From the NCBI GenBank assembly GCA_023511915.1, contig JAIMAN010000014.1, forward strand, positions 1 through 51,320: a stretch of 51,320 nucleotides of DNA, read 5' to 3'. Of this stretch, positions 7,362 to 15,200 are shown piece by piece. This stretch comes from Armatimonadota bacterium (lineage in GTDB: Bacteria > Armatimonadota > Fimbriimonadia > Fimbriimonadales > GBS-DC). Both the position numbers and the translations under genes were made by a program. The notes under the pieces are model-generated. The model did not search any database and was not told where the DNA came from. It worked only from the letters and a program-made list of their open reading frames with translations. Within the stretch, counting starts at the first letter, position 1; every line of letters starts with the position of its first letter.

Positions 7362-9452
7362 TCAGTGTTCCTGCGACTCGCGCTCGCGCTTGTGCTTCTC
7401 GATGAGCGGTTGCGCGACGGTGTGCGGCGCCTCTTCGTAGTGCGAGAAGCGCGTGCGGAACCGTCCGCGCCCGCGCGTGATGGAGCGCAACTCCAGCGCG
7501 TAGCGGGTCATCTCGCTCATCGGCACAGTCGCGCGGATGCACTGCCTGCCGTTGCCGAGGCTCTCGATGCCCGCGATGCGCCCGCGTCGCCCGTTCAAAT
7601 CGCCCATCACATCGCCCGTGAACGCTTCGGGCACATCGACCTCCACTTCCAGAATCGGCTCCAGCACGACGGGACCCGCCTTCATCGCCGCTTCCTGAAA
7701 GGCGAGGCTGCCCGCGATGCGGAAGGCTTGATCCGACGAGTCCACCTCGTGGTACGAGCCGTCCACCACATTCACTTTGAAGTCGGTGGCGGGGTAGCCC
7801 GCTTGGATGCCCTTCTCGGCAGCCTCACGAATGCCCTTCTCGATGGCGGGCAGGTAGTTTTTGGGGATTGCGCCGCCGACAATGCTCTCGGTGAACTCGA
7901 TGCCTGACCCGCGCGGCAGCGGCTCCATGTTAATGAAGCAGTGCCCGTACTGCCCGCGCCCGCCCGACTGACGCTTGAACTTGCCCTCGACGCGCTGTAC
8001 GGGGCGCGTGATGGTCTCGCGATAGGGGATGCGCAGCTCTTCAGTTGCGACTTCGGTGTTGAACTTGCGCTTGAGCTTGTCGATAATCACCTCCAGGTGC
8101 AGGTCGCCCATGCCCGACAGCAGAGTCTGTCCCGTTTCGGGGTCGCGTCGCGCGTGGAAGGTCGGGTCTTCGTCCTGCAGGCGCGCCAGCGCGGGTCCCA
8201 TGCGGTCTTCGTCCGCTTTGGTCTTGGCTACCACGGCGACGGTGTAGATGGGGTCGGGCATCGTGATGGGTTCCACGGCGACGGGTCGGTTCTTGTCGCA
8301 GAGGGTGTGCCCCGTGCTGGTCTCTTGCAGTTTCGCCACGACGCCGATGTCGCCTGCGCGCACTTCAGTGGTCGCGATTTGGGTTTTGCCGCGCAGGTAG
8401 AACACCTGTCCGATGCGCTCCTCGCGCTCTTTCTGGGCGTTGTAGACCTGCGAGTCGCCGCGCAGTGTGCCCGAATAGACACGGAAATAGGTCAGTTTGC
8501 CCACGAACGGGTCGGCGGTGGTCTTGAACACGAACGCGGCTAAGGGCGTGCTGGGGTCGGGCGTCAGTTCGACGGGGTTGCCCGTGCGCAAATCGGTCGC
8601 TTTCGGCGCGGGCGATTCGGCAGGGCTGGGCGTCAGCTCCACAATCGCTTGCAGCAGGGGCGCGAGACCCTCGCCTAACGCTGCGGAGCCGCACAGCACG
8701 GGCACGATATGCCCTGTGCGCACCCCTTCGTGGAAGCCATGTACCAGCTCTTCGTCGGTCAGCGGGTTGCCGTCGAGGTACTTTTCCAGCAGCGCGTCGT
8801 CCGTTTCGGCGGCGGCTTCCATCAACATCTCGCGGGCGCGCTCGACCTCGCCTTGCAGCTCGGCGGGCACAGGCGAGGGGGCAATATCGCGGTCTTTGCC
8901 CACATACGCCTTCTGGTGCAGCACATCGACCACGCCCTTGAACTGCGTCTCCGCGCCGATGGGGATTTGCAGCGGCACGATGCGATTGCCGTAGGCGTTG
9001 CGCAGGGTCTGCAGCAAGCCGTTGTAGTCCGCGCCGTCGCGCTCCATCTTGTTCACGAAGATTAGGCGGGGCAGCTGGCGCGCCTCGCACAGCTCCCAAG
9101 CGTTCTCGAAGCCGACCTCCAGCTCCGCCTGCGCAGGCGCAACCAAGATGACCGAATCGACGACCTGCACCGCGCTGTACAGCTCGCCGATGAAGTCGGG
9201 GAAGCCCGGCGTGTCGATGAGATTGATTTTGTGTCCCTCCCACTCAATGGGCAGCAGGGTGGCGCTGAGGCTGATTTTACGCCGCTGCTCTTCGGGGTCA
9301 AAGTCCGAGGTCGTGTTGCCCGCTTCGATGCTGCCGACGCGGTCGATGTGTCCAGCGATATAGAGGAGATGCTCCGCGAGAGTCGTTTTCCCGCTCCCGC
9401 CATGTCCCGCCAACGCTACATTGCGTATCTGCTCAAGCGCGTACTGTTTCAT
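7362..9452 (-). CDS. Elongation factor G-like translational GTPase (EF-G2-type paralog)
   Basis: 696 residues. G1 is GHGGSGKTTLAE (residues 16-27), where canonical EF-G has GHIDAGKTT. G3 is LIDTPGFPDF, G4 is FVNKMERDGADY. Domain II and domain IV (KRQSGGRGQYGHCFI, ATDFKVNVVDGSYHEVDSS) are complete, and domain V ends RGRFRTRFSHYEEAP. The GHGGSGKT P-loop is characteristic of EF-G-like paralogs (FusA2/EF-G2 group) and not of the main factor. Translocation or a ribosome-rescue or tuning role is therefore uncertain. The gene stands alone, not in a str operon. A Shine-Dalgarno (ACAGGAGTG) precedes the ATG, and a -10-like TATTAT lies at 9487-9492. Confidence 0.9.
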   Translation of the reverse strand: MKQYALEQIRNVALAGHGGSGKTTLAEHLLYIAGHIDRVGSIEAGNTTSDFDPEEQRRKISLSATLLPIEWEGHKINLIDTPGFPDFIGELYSAVQVVDSVILVAPAQAELEVGFENAWELCEARQLPRLIFVNKMERDGADYNGLLQTLRNAYGNRIVPLQIPIGAETQFKGVVDVLHQKAYVGKDRDIAPSPVPAELQGEVERAREMLMEAAAETDDALLEKYLDGNPLTDEELVHGFHEGVRTGHIVPVLCGSAALGEGLAPLLQAIVELTPSPAESPAPKATDLRTGNPVELTPDPSTPLAAFVFKTTADPFVGKLTYFRVYSGTLRGDSQVYNAQKEREERIGQVFYLRGKTQIATTEVRAGDIGVVAKLQETSTGHTLCDKNRPVAVEPITMPDPIYTVAVVAKTKADEDRMGPALARLQDEDPTFHARRDPETGQTLLSGMGDLHLEVIIDKLKRKFNTEVATEELRIPYRETITRPVQRVEGKFKRQSGGRGQYGHCFINMEPLPRGSGIEFTESIVGGAIPKNYLPAIEKGIREAAEKGIQAGYPATDFKVNVVDGSYHEVDSSDQAFRIAGSLAFQEAAMKAGPVVLEPILEVEVDVPEAFTGDVMGDLNGRRGRIAGIESLGNGRQCIRATVPMSEMTRYALELRSITRGRGRFRTRFSHYEEAPHTVAQPLIEKHKRERESQEH

Positions 9453-9486
9453 GGCATCACTCCTGTGTGGCTCCCCGTCGGTCGCT

Positions 9487-9492
9487 ATAATA
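9487..9492 (-). promoter_or_regulatory. -10-like TATTAT of the EF-G-like gene
   Basis: On the minus strand TATTAT lies 34 bases before the ATG at 9452, leaving room for a short leader with the AGGAG ribosome site. No -35 was recognised. Confidence 0.35.
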
Positions 9493-9545
9493 AATAGCCC
9501 CTCACCTGAGGGAGAGGCTCGTTGCGCCGTGCGGGGCGTGTTGCG

Positions 9546-9570
9546 GACAGCCTGCGCGTTCAGGGCTGTC
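9546..9570 (-). terminator. Hairpin downstream of the tRNA pair
   Basis: GACAGCC (9546-9552) pairs with GGCTGTC (9564-9570), extended by one bulged TG/CA. It lies just past the 3' end of tRNA-Val on the minus strand. There is no T-run after it, so it may be a processing or Rho-type end. Confidence 0.35.
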
Positions 9571-9575
9571 GGTCA

Positions 9576-9650
9576 TGGTGGGCGGTGCTGGACTCGAACC
9601 AGCGACCTCTTCGGTGTGAACGAAGCGCTCTACCGCTGAGCTAACCGCCC
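9576..9650 (-). tRNA. tRNA-Val (anticodon CAC)
   Basis: Read on the minus strand: acceptor GGGCGGT pairs with ACCGCCC, D-arm TTAGCTCAGCGGTAGAGC, anticodon stem CTTCG/CGAAG with loop TTCACAC (anticodon CAC), and T-arm GGTTCGAGTCC. The 3' CCA is encoded at 9578-9576. It lies 7 bases downstream of the encoded CCA end of tRNA-Leu, so the two are probably cotranscribed. Confidence 0.95.
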
Positions 9651-9657
9651 ACGCGCA

Positions 9658-9743
9658 TGGTGCGCGGGGTGGGACTCGAACCCACACAGGCTATGCCCAC
9701 ATGGCCCTCAACCATGCGTGTCTACCAATTCCACCACCCGCGC
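9658..9743 (-). tRNA. tRNA-Leu (anticodon GAG)
   Basis: Minus strand: acceptor GCGCGGG/CCCGCGC, D-arm with TGGAATTGGTAGACA, anticodon stem CATGG/CCATG with loop TTGAGGG (anticodon GAG), a long variable arm typical of tRNA-Leu, T-arm GGGTTCGAGTCCC, and an encoded CCA. The total of 86 bases including CCA fits a class II tRNA. Confidence 0.95.
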
Positions 9744-9755
9744 GTGGCAAGCGCA

Positions 9756-9787
9756 ATTATACCCCAACTGCGCGGGCGCGTTGTCAA
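9756..9787 (-). promoter_or_regulatory. Promoter of the tRNA-Leu/tRNA-Val unit
   Basis: Minus strand TTGACA (9787-9782) and TATAAT (9761-9756) are separated by 20 bases; the -10 lies 12 bases before the tRNA 5' end. Both hexamers match consensus perfectly, although the spacer is longer than the usual 17. Confidence 0.6.
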
Positions 9788-9798
9788 GGGGTGCAGGC

Positions 9799-11076
9799 TC
9801 AGACCCGCTCCAACGCCTGCTTGAGATCCAGCACCAAATCTTCGGGATGCTCCACCCCCACAGAGAGCCGAATCAGCGCGTCGGTGATGCCGAACGCCTG
9901 CTGCGTCTCGCGGGGCATATCGGCGTGGGTCATCGTGGCAGGGTGTTCCGCCAGCGACTCGGTGCTGCCCAGACTCACGGCGAGCTTGATGAGCTTGAGC
10001 GCGTTCAGGAATCGGAACGCCTCCGCCTCGCCGCCCACAATCTCGAACGAAATCATGCCCCCAGGCGCGAGGCACTGCTTGCGATAGAGCGCGAACTGCG
10101 GATGCTCTTCCGTGAGGTGTCCCAGATAGTAGACGCGCTGCACTTTGGGGTGGTCGGCGAGGAAGTCGGCGACATAGCGGGCGTTTTTCATCTGCGCGGT
10201 CATGCGCAACTTGAGCGTTTCGAGGCTGCGCATCAGCAGCCAACCCGTCCACGGTCCCGCCATCGTGCCCAGAAAGGTGCGCAGCGCTTTGACGGGGGCG
10301 AGTTTGGCGCGGCTGCCCAAACACGCGCCCGCAATCACATCGCTGTGCCCGCCGATATATTTCGTCGCCGAATACAGCACTAAGTCCGCGCCGTGCTTGA
10401 GCGGATGTTGCCACAGCGGTCCCAGAAAGGTGTTGTCCACCGCCACGATTACCTCGCGCCCGTTGGGGGCGTACCGCTTCGCCAACTGGCTGCAGAACTC
10501 GATGTCGACAAGCGCGTTGGTGGGGTTGGCAGGCGTCTCGATGTAAATCATCGCGAGGCGGTCGCGCAGCGGGCAGTCCGCCAGGATTGCCTCTACCTGC
10601 TCGTTGGGCGCGCCTGCGGGGAACGGCACGGCGTGGATGCCGAACGCGCGCAGCACGCTGCGAAACAAATGATCCGTGCCCCCGTACAGCGGCTCGTTGT
10701 GGAAAATCATGTCGCCCGGACGCACATACGCCAGCACAGCGGTCGCAATCGCCGCCATGCCGCTTTCGAACACCGCGCCATCCTCCGCCTCGTCCCACAG
10801 GCACAGACGGTCTTCCAGAATCTCCAAGTCGGGGTTATTGATGCGGCTGTAGATGAGTCCTGCCTGTTCGCCAGGCTTCGGCTCGCGCAAGCCATACGCC
10901 AGTTCGAAAAACGCCTTGCCCTCCTCGGCGGTCTTGAACACGAAGGTGGAGGTTTGGAAGATGGGGCACTTGATTGCGCCTTCCGACCATTCGGGCTTGT
11001 AGCCGTAGCCCATCATCAGGCTTTCAGGATGGAGCGGCGTTCCGTCGATGTAGCCTTCGGGTTTGCGTTCCGTCAT
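9799..11076 (-). CDS. Cys/Met metabolism PLP-dependent enzyme (cystathionine gamma-synthase / methionine gamma-lyase family)
   Basis: 425 residues from MTERKPEGYIDGTPLHPESL. The PLP-binding lysine lies in LVLYSATKYIGGHSDVIAG. Other family signatures are AIKCPIFQTSTFVFKT, YSRINNPDLEILEDRL, FESGMAAIATAVLAY and the C-terminal VSLGSTESLAEHPATMTH. The long N-terminus and the insertion FELAYGLREPKPGEQ resemble the methionine gamma-lyase-like (MetZ/MGL) subgroup. Gamma-synthase, gamma-lyase and O-acylhomoserine sulfhydrylase activities cannot be separated from sequence. No methionine genes lie beside it. A Shine-Dalgarno (GAGGT) precedes the start, and a -10 lies at 11119-11124. Confidence 0.9.
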   Translation of the reverse strand: MTERKPEGYIDGTPLHPESLMMGYGYKPEWSEGAIKCPIFQTSTFVFKTAEEGKAFFELAYGLREPKPGEQAGLIYSRINNPDLEILEDRLCLWDEAEDGAVFESGMAAIATAVLAYVRPGDMIFHNEPLYGGTDHLFRSVLRAFGIHAVPFPAGAPNEQVEAILADCPLRDRLAMIYIETPANPTNALVDIEFCSQLAKRYAPNGREVIVAVDNTFLGPLWQHPLKHGADLVLYSATKYIGGHSDVIAGACLGSRAKLAPVKALRTFLGTMAGPWTGWLLMRSLETLKLRMTAQMKNARYVADFLADHPKVQRVYYLGHLTEEHPQFALYRKQCLAPGGMISFEIVGGEAEAFRFLNALKLIKLAVSLGSTESLAEHPATMTHADMPRETQQAFGITDALIRLSVGVEHPEDLVLDLKQALERV

Positions 11077-11118
11077 CGTCGACCTCACTGGGGGGATTGT
11101 ACCCGACCCCATACGGGG

Positions 11119-11146
11119 ATTATACCACCGCACACAGCGGTATAAT
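11119..11146. promoter_or_regulatory. Divergent -10 elements in an imperfect dyad
   Basis: ATTATA at 11119-11124 is TATAAT on the minus strand (for the PLP enzyme gene, 42 bases before its ATG). TATAAT at 11141-11146 reads on the plus strand. The two lie in the arms of an imperfect inverted repeat (ATTATACCACCGC ... GCGGTATAAT). Overlapping divergent promoters would compete or be co-regulated. Confidence 0.45.
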
Positions 11147-11176
11147 GCGCCGAAAACGCGCCCGCCGACAGCGAGG

Positions 11177-11182
11177 TATAAT
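11177..11182 (+). promoter_or_regulatory. -10 hexamer TATAAT of the DUF4058 gene
   Basis: GAGGTATAATCTCC ends 16 bases before the ATG at 11199. GGTGAGAG between them may serve as a weak ribosome site on a very short leader. Confidence 0.5.
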
Positions 11183-11198
11183 CTCCACGGGTGAGAGC

Positions 11199-12005
11199 AT
11201 GACCAACCCGTTTCCTGGCATGAACCCGTACCTCGAAGACCGTGCGCTGTGGAACGATTTCCATTCCAGCGTGGTCGTCTACATTCGCAACGCGCTTCAA
11301 CCCCATCTGCGCCCGCGCTATGTGGCGCGTGTGGAAGAGCGCGTCTACTTGGAGTTCGCCGAGCGCGAGATTGTCCCCGATGTCGCCCTCTTCCGCCGTA
11401 GACGCCCCGACTCCGAGGGCGGGGGAGGAGTCGCCGTGCTGGAGCGCGAGTGCGACGCCCCAATCGTCCTCCAAGTGGAGGAGGTTCCTCACACGGAGAC
11501 CTTCGTGCAAATCTTCGACCGCCAAGACAACATGCGCTTGGTGACGGTGATCGAAGTGCTGAGTCCCTTCAACAAAGAGGCGCATTCCGACGGGCGCGCC
11601 CTATATTTGCGCAAGCAGCGCGAGATTCTGCGCAGCGAGGTGAACTTGGTGGAGATTGACCTGCTGCGCGGCGGGGAGCATACGCTGGCTGTACCGCACA
11701 AGTTGCTGCAGGCGAACGCGCCCAACGGCTGGCACTACTTGGTGAGCGTGAACTGCTGGTTCGAGCGGTCGATGTATTACCTGTACCCGCGCACGGTGCG
11801 CGAGCGGCTGCCCGTTATTCCCATCCCGCTGTTGCCCGACGACAAGCCTGCAAAGTTGGATGTGCAGGCGGTGGTGGAGCAGTGTTATGTAGACGGCGCG
11901 TATGCAGACACGATAGACTACCGCCGCGATCCGCCGCCGCCCGCCTTCAGCGAGGCAGACGCGCAGTGGATGGATGCCCTGCTGCGCGAGAAGGGGCTGC
12001 GGTAG
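11199..12005 (+). CDS. DUF4058 family protein
   Basis: 268 residues starting MTNPFPGMNPYLEDRALWND, the hallmark N-terminus of DUF4058 proteins. Later conserved features are RYVARVEERVYLE, IVPDVALFR, VTVIEVLSPFNKE and YLRKQREILRSEVNLVEIDLLRGG. The IEVLSPxNK and EIDLLR pieces resemble a PD-(D/E)XK-like fold, but this is inference. Such proteins are frequent in cyanobacteria, planctomycetes and related genomes and have no established function. No membrane or signal sequence is present. It is followed at a distance of 59 bases by the amidohydrolase gene. Confidence 0.88.
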   Translation: MTNPFPGMNPYLEDRALWNDFHSSVVVYIRNALQPHLRPRYVARVEERVYLEFAEREIVPDVALFRRRRPDSEGGGGVAVLERECDAPIVLQVEEVPHTETFVQIFDRQDNMRLVTVIEVLSPFNKEAHSDGRALYLRKQREILRSEVNLVEIDLLRGGEHTLAVPHKLLQANAPNGWHYLVSVNCWFERSMYYLYPRTVRERLPVIPIPLLPDDKPAKLDVQAVVEQCYVDGAYADTIDYRRDPPPPAFSEADAQWMDALLREKGLR

Positions 12006-12064
12006 CGCGGATTGCCCCCTATGCCCCTGCAGGAATCCCTCCAAACCTGCCGAATCTCGCGCCT

Positions 12065-13387
12065 ATGCGCAGGCTGGTTGGATATGGTGTAGGGCTACTG
12101 CTGGTGCTAAGCGTGTGGGCGGACGAGGGCATCTCGCCGCTCGCCCCGCGCTATGAGGCGTCGCTGGAGCGACCGACGCGCACGCGCGGCGTCTACGCGA
12201 TCCGCAATGTCACGGTTCACCCGATGACCGCCCCGCCGATTGAGGGCGCGACGGTGCTGATCCGCGACGGCAAAATCGCCGCCGTCGGCACGAACATCCC
12301 CATCCCGCGCGGCGCGACCGTCTACGACGGCAAAGGCAACCACCTCTACCCCGGCTACATCGACGCGCTTACCACGCTGGGGCTGACCGAAATCGGCTCC
12401 ATCGCCGCCACCATCGACACCACCGAGACGGGGCAGTTCAACCCGAACGCCCGCGCCGAAATCGCGCTGAACCCCGACTCGGAACTGATCCCCGTCACGC
12501 GCGTGAACGGCACGACGACAGTGGTCGCCGCGCCCACGGGCGGAATCCTGTCGGGCATGGGCTGCGTGATGAACCTCGACGGCTGGACTTGGGAGGAGAT
12601 GGTCATCAAGACGCCAATTGGGCTGATGATGAACTTCCCTGCGCCGTCGGCGACGCCGAACCAGGGCGCGGACGCCCGCCGCCGCGACTGGCAGAGCCGC
12701 ATGCGCCCCATCGATGAGTTTTTCGACGACGCGCGCCGCTACCTGCGCGCCCACCAAGCCGCAGGCAAGGACGGCATCCCCGCCCACGAACGCGACCCGC
12801 GCTTCGACGCGATGATTCCCATTCTGGAGGGCAACCTGCCGCTGTTTGTGCGCGTCAACAGCGCGTTGGGCATCCAAGCCGCCATCCGCTGGGCAGAGGA
12901 GCAGAAGGTGCGACTCGTGATTGTGGGCGGCGCAGAGGCATGGCGTGTCGCCGACCTGCTGCGCGAGAAGCAAGTGCCCGTGATTCTGGAAGGCGTCCAC
13001 AATATGCCCAGCGCGGAATCGGAACCCTATGACGAGCCGTTCGTGCTGCCCAAACGCCTGCACGAGAAGGGTGTGCGGTTCTGCATCGCCAGCAACGACG
13101 CCAGCAACGCCCGCAATCTGCCCTATCATGTGGCGACCGCCGTCGCGCACGGGCTGCCCCGCGAGGAGGGGCTGAAAGCCATCACGCTCTACCCCGCGCA
13201 GATTCTGGGGCTGGCGCATCGGCTCGGCAGCATCGAAGTGGGCAAGGACGCGAACCTCGTGCTGGTGTCGGGCGACCCGCTGGACATCCGCAGCGAGGTG
13301 CTGCAGGTCTGGATTGCGGGGCGTCCCATCGAGATGACCAGCAAGCACATCCGCCTGTACGAACGCTACCGCAAGCGTCCGAAGTGA
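12065..13387 (+). CDS. Amidohydrolase-superfamily protein, probably secreted, lacking the usual HxH motif
   Basis: 440 residues. A short signal-like N-terminus (MRRLVGYGVGLLLVLSVWAD) is followed by YAIRNVTVHPMTAPPIEGAT, the usual beta-sandwich start of imidazolonepropionase-like amidohydrolases. Where active family members have PGxxDxHxH, this protein has YPGYIDALTTLGLTEIGS, so both His metal ligands are missing. The C-terminus is typical (YPAQILGLAHRLGSIEVGKDANLVLVSGDPLDI). This divergent subgroup may use different chemistry or be non-catalytic. The last 22 bases overlap the convergent esterase gene. I see no clear ribosome site. The start at 12065 is chosen because the upstream frame reads as non-protein-like sequence. 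Confidence 0.8.
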   Translation: MRRLVGYGVGLLLVLSVWADEGISPLAPRYEASLERPTRTRGVYAIRNVTVHPMTAPPIEGATVLIRDGKIAAVGTNIPIPRGATVYDGKGNHLYPGYIDALTTLGLTEIGSIAATIDTTETGQFNPNARAEIALNPDSELIPVTRVNGTTTVVAAPTGGILSGMGCVMNLDGWTWEEMVIKTPIGLMMNFPAPSATPNQGADARRRDWQSRMRPIDEFFDDARRYLRAHQAAGKDGIPAHERDPRFDAMIPILEGNLPLFVRVNSALGIQAAIRWAEEQKVRLVIVGGAEAWRVADLLREKQVPVILEGVHNMPSAESEPYDEPFVLPKRLHEKGVRFCIASNDASNARNLPYHVATAVAHGLPREEGLKAITLYPAQILGLAHRLGSIEVGKDANLVLVSGDPLDIRSEVLQVWIAGRPIEMTSKHIRLYERYRKRPK

Positions 13388-14292
13388 AGCCGCGCCCACT
13401 GTTCCAAGCGCAGGCGCATTTCGGGATGCCAGTCGTGCCCGTGGTCTTCGTAAATCAGCAGTCGCTTCGGCTGGGGCAGCGCGTCGTATAGCGAGACGAC
13501 CACAGGCGCGCGGATGCCAGGGTCTTTCAGCGCGAGGCTCAGTTGCACAGGCGCGCGCACATACGGCGCGTGGTTCACCGCATCGTAATACTGCAGCGTG
13601 TGTAGCAGCGCGTCACGCGAGACGCCCGTCGCCTCCATGTAGTCCTGAAACTCTTTGATGGGATAGCGCCACACGGTTCTGCCCAGCAGGTACTCCCAGT
13701 AGGTCAGCGCGGGCAACTCGGCGACGACGCATCGCGTGAGGGGGCGCCACGCGCCCAGCATCACCGCCAGCCCACCGCCCTGACTTAGCCCCGCCGCGAC
13801 CAGAAAGCGCGAGTCGACCTCTGCTTGCGCTGCCAGGATGCGCATCGCCAGTAGGCTGTCTTGCACCAGGCGACGATAGATGTAGGTCTGGGGCGACTCG
13901 ATGCCGCGCGTGAAGTAGCCCAGTTCGGGGCTATACGGCACATTCGGCTCGACGGCGTAGCCGTGTAGGTTGATGGAGAGTGTAATCAGCCCCTCGAACG
14001 CGGTGTTCTCGTTGATGGGTACGGTGCTGACGCCGTAGCCCGGCAGGTACAGCACGGCAGGCGCGGGCAGAGATATGCTGCGCGGTACGGCGTACCAGCC
14101 CTCGCGCCCGCGCCTGTCAATGCCCACCCAGCGCAGGCGGTACACCGTGTGCGTGGGCAGGTCGTCGCCCGCCTGATGCACGCGCTCAAAGTGTAGCGGC
14201 GCGGATTGCGCCTCCTGCGCCGCCGCCTGCCAGAACGCCTCGAAGTCGGCGGGCGGCTGCGGCGTCTTCAGCGGGACGGCTACCGTCTCCAT
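13366..14292 (-). CDS. AXE1-family alpha/beta-hydrolase (acetyl xylan esterase / cephalosporin-C deacetylase-like)
   Basis: 308 residues, starting METVAVPLKTPQPPADFEAFW. The nucleophile Ser170 lies in AAGLSQGGGLAV. The Asp is near residue 257 (LSLALKDPGI) and the His in YEDHGHDWHP (His286). LPGYGVST forms the oxyanion region. The length matches the family (about 320). It deacetylates xylo-oligosaccharides or related acetyl esters in known members; the substrate here is unknown. It is the last gene of a minus-strand run, starting 6 bases after the NIL gene stop, and its 3' end overlaps the convergent amidohydrolase by 22 bases. Confidence 0.85.
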   Translation of the reverse strand: METVAVPLKTPQPPADFEAFWQAAAQEAQSAPLHFERVHQAGDDLPTHTVYRLRWVGIDRRGREGWYAVPRSISLPAPAVLYLPGYGVSTVPINENTAFEGLITLSINLHGYAVEPNVPYSPELGYFTRGIESPQTYIYRRLVQDSLLAMRILAAQAEVDSRFLVAAGLSQGGGLAVMLGAWRPLTRCVVAELPALTYWEYLLGRTVWRYPIKEFQDYMEATGVSRDALLHTLQYYDAVNHAPYVRAPVQLSLALKDPGIRAPVVVSLYDALPQPKRLLIYEDHGHDWHPEMRLRLEQWARLHFGRLR

Positions 14293-14298
14293 CGGGGC

Positions 14299-14541
14299 TT
14301 ACTCGAACACCGACCGCTCCACAGGCTCAATATGCAGCCCTGTGGTGTGCAGCCACGCGGTGGCGCGCTGAATCTCCTCGATGGGTCCCTCCAGCGCGAC
14401 GAACGCCCAGCCCGCGTCCTCGTTGATGTTCGCCTTCAGGATGTTCACCTTCAGGTCGAACTCGCGCCCCAGCCGCCACAGCCACGGAACCTTCACCTGC
14501 TCTGGGTTCGTGGTCGCTATCGTCATGTGTACGGTGGTCAT
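14299..14541 (-). CDS. NIL domain protein (small ferredoxin-like fold)
   Basis: 80 residues: MTTVHMTIATTNPEQVKVPW, then LWRLGREFDLKVNILKANIN, GWAFVALEGPIEEIQRATAW. The pattern matches the NIL domain found at the C-terminus of MetN and in stand-alone ferredoxin-like proteins, where it binds small ligands. Here it stands alone. Its ATG overlaps the stop of the preceding CMD gene by four bases, so the two are translationally coupled. Confidence 0.75.
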   Translation of the reverse strand: MTTVHMTIATTNPEQVKVPWLWRLGREFDLKVNILKANINEDAGWAFVALEGPIEEIQRATAWLHTTGLHIEPVERSVFE

Positions 14542-14903
14542 TCGGTCTTCTCCTTCTCGGCAAAGAGTGCGTCCATCATCTCGTAGGCGTAGCGCAAGTG
14601 CGGAATCACGATAGAGCCGCCGACGATCAGCGCGATATTCATCGCCTCGTGCAGTTCCTCGCGGGTCGCGCCCTCCTGCACGCAGCGGTCTAAGTGATAG
14701 AAGATGCAGTCGTTGCAGCGCAGCACCATCGATGCGACCAGCCCCATCATCTCTTTGTATTTGACGGGGATTGCGCCGTCGGTGTACGCGCTGGCGTCGA
14801 GTGCAAAAAACCGCTGGAACGGCTTGAACCCGCTGCCCAGAATGCGCTCGTTCATCTCCTGCCGATACAGGCGCGTCTCGGTTGGCTTGCGTTGCATCGG
14901 CAT
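14538..14903 (-). CDS. Carboxymuconolactone decarboxylase (AhpD-like) family protein
   Basis: 121 residues. The redox motif is MVLRCNDCIFYHLDRC: CxxC with a His four residues later, the signature of AhpD-like CMD proteins. EGATREELHEAMNIALIVGG is the following conserved helix. These proteins act as thiol-based peroxidase partners or decarboxylases; the role here is unknown. Start at 14903, with a second ATG at 14897. Its 5' end overlaps the end of the antitoxin-like gene by about 50 bases, and its 3' end overlaps the NIL gene by four. Confidence 0.85.
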   Translation of the reverse strand: MPMQRKPTETRLYRQEMNERILGSGFKPFQRFFALDASAYTDGAIPVKYKEMMGLVASMVLRCNDCIFYHLDRCVQEGATREELHEAMNIALIVGGSIVIPHLRYAYEMMDALFAEKEKTE

Positions 14904-15175
14904 AGAGTGTACCTGACGGCGTTGAGTCGCGCCTGATTGGGAATCCGTTCATCGTGCAGGCGTAGGGGGCGAGTTTCTCGTGCGGTCATCACAGCTTCCA
15001 GCATAGTATCCAGAAGATCCGCCTCGTCGCGAAACAATCCAATCAGACAGTAGCTATCCGTCTTACCCTCTGGCAGCACGAGGACACGAACGCGCGTCCC
15101 TGAAGGAAGATTGATCGGCTCCTCCAGCTCGATGTGCGTGCCCCAAACGGTTCCGATGAGTGTCGTCAGCCTCAC
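14852..15175 (-). CDS. Antitoxin-like small protein (AbrB/DUF104-like N-terminus)
   Basis: 107 residues from a GTG start. The N-terminus, VWGTHIELEEPINLPSGTRV, has the pattern of small antitoxin-type proteins (GxxIxLxEPxxLPxGTxVxVxV). It continues FRDEADLLDTMLEAVMTARE, a helix often seen in proteins paired with PIN-domain toxins. No toxin gene lies beside it; instead its 3' end overlaps the CMD gene. The last 30 residues (after RPLRLHDE) look non-conserved and Arg/Cys-rich, so the reading frame may have lost its original stop. Treat it as an orphan or remnant antitoxin. Confidence 0.5.
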   Translation of the reverse strand: MRLTTLIGTVWGTHIELEEPINLPSGTRVRVLVLPEGKTDSYCLIGLFRDEADLLDTMLEAVMTARETRPLRLHDERIPNQARLNAVRYTLCRCNASQPRRACIGRR

Positions 15176-15200
15176 GATGTATCAGGACCCCTTGCCCACC

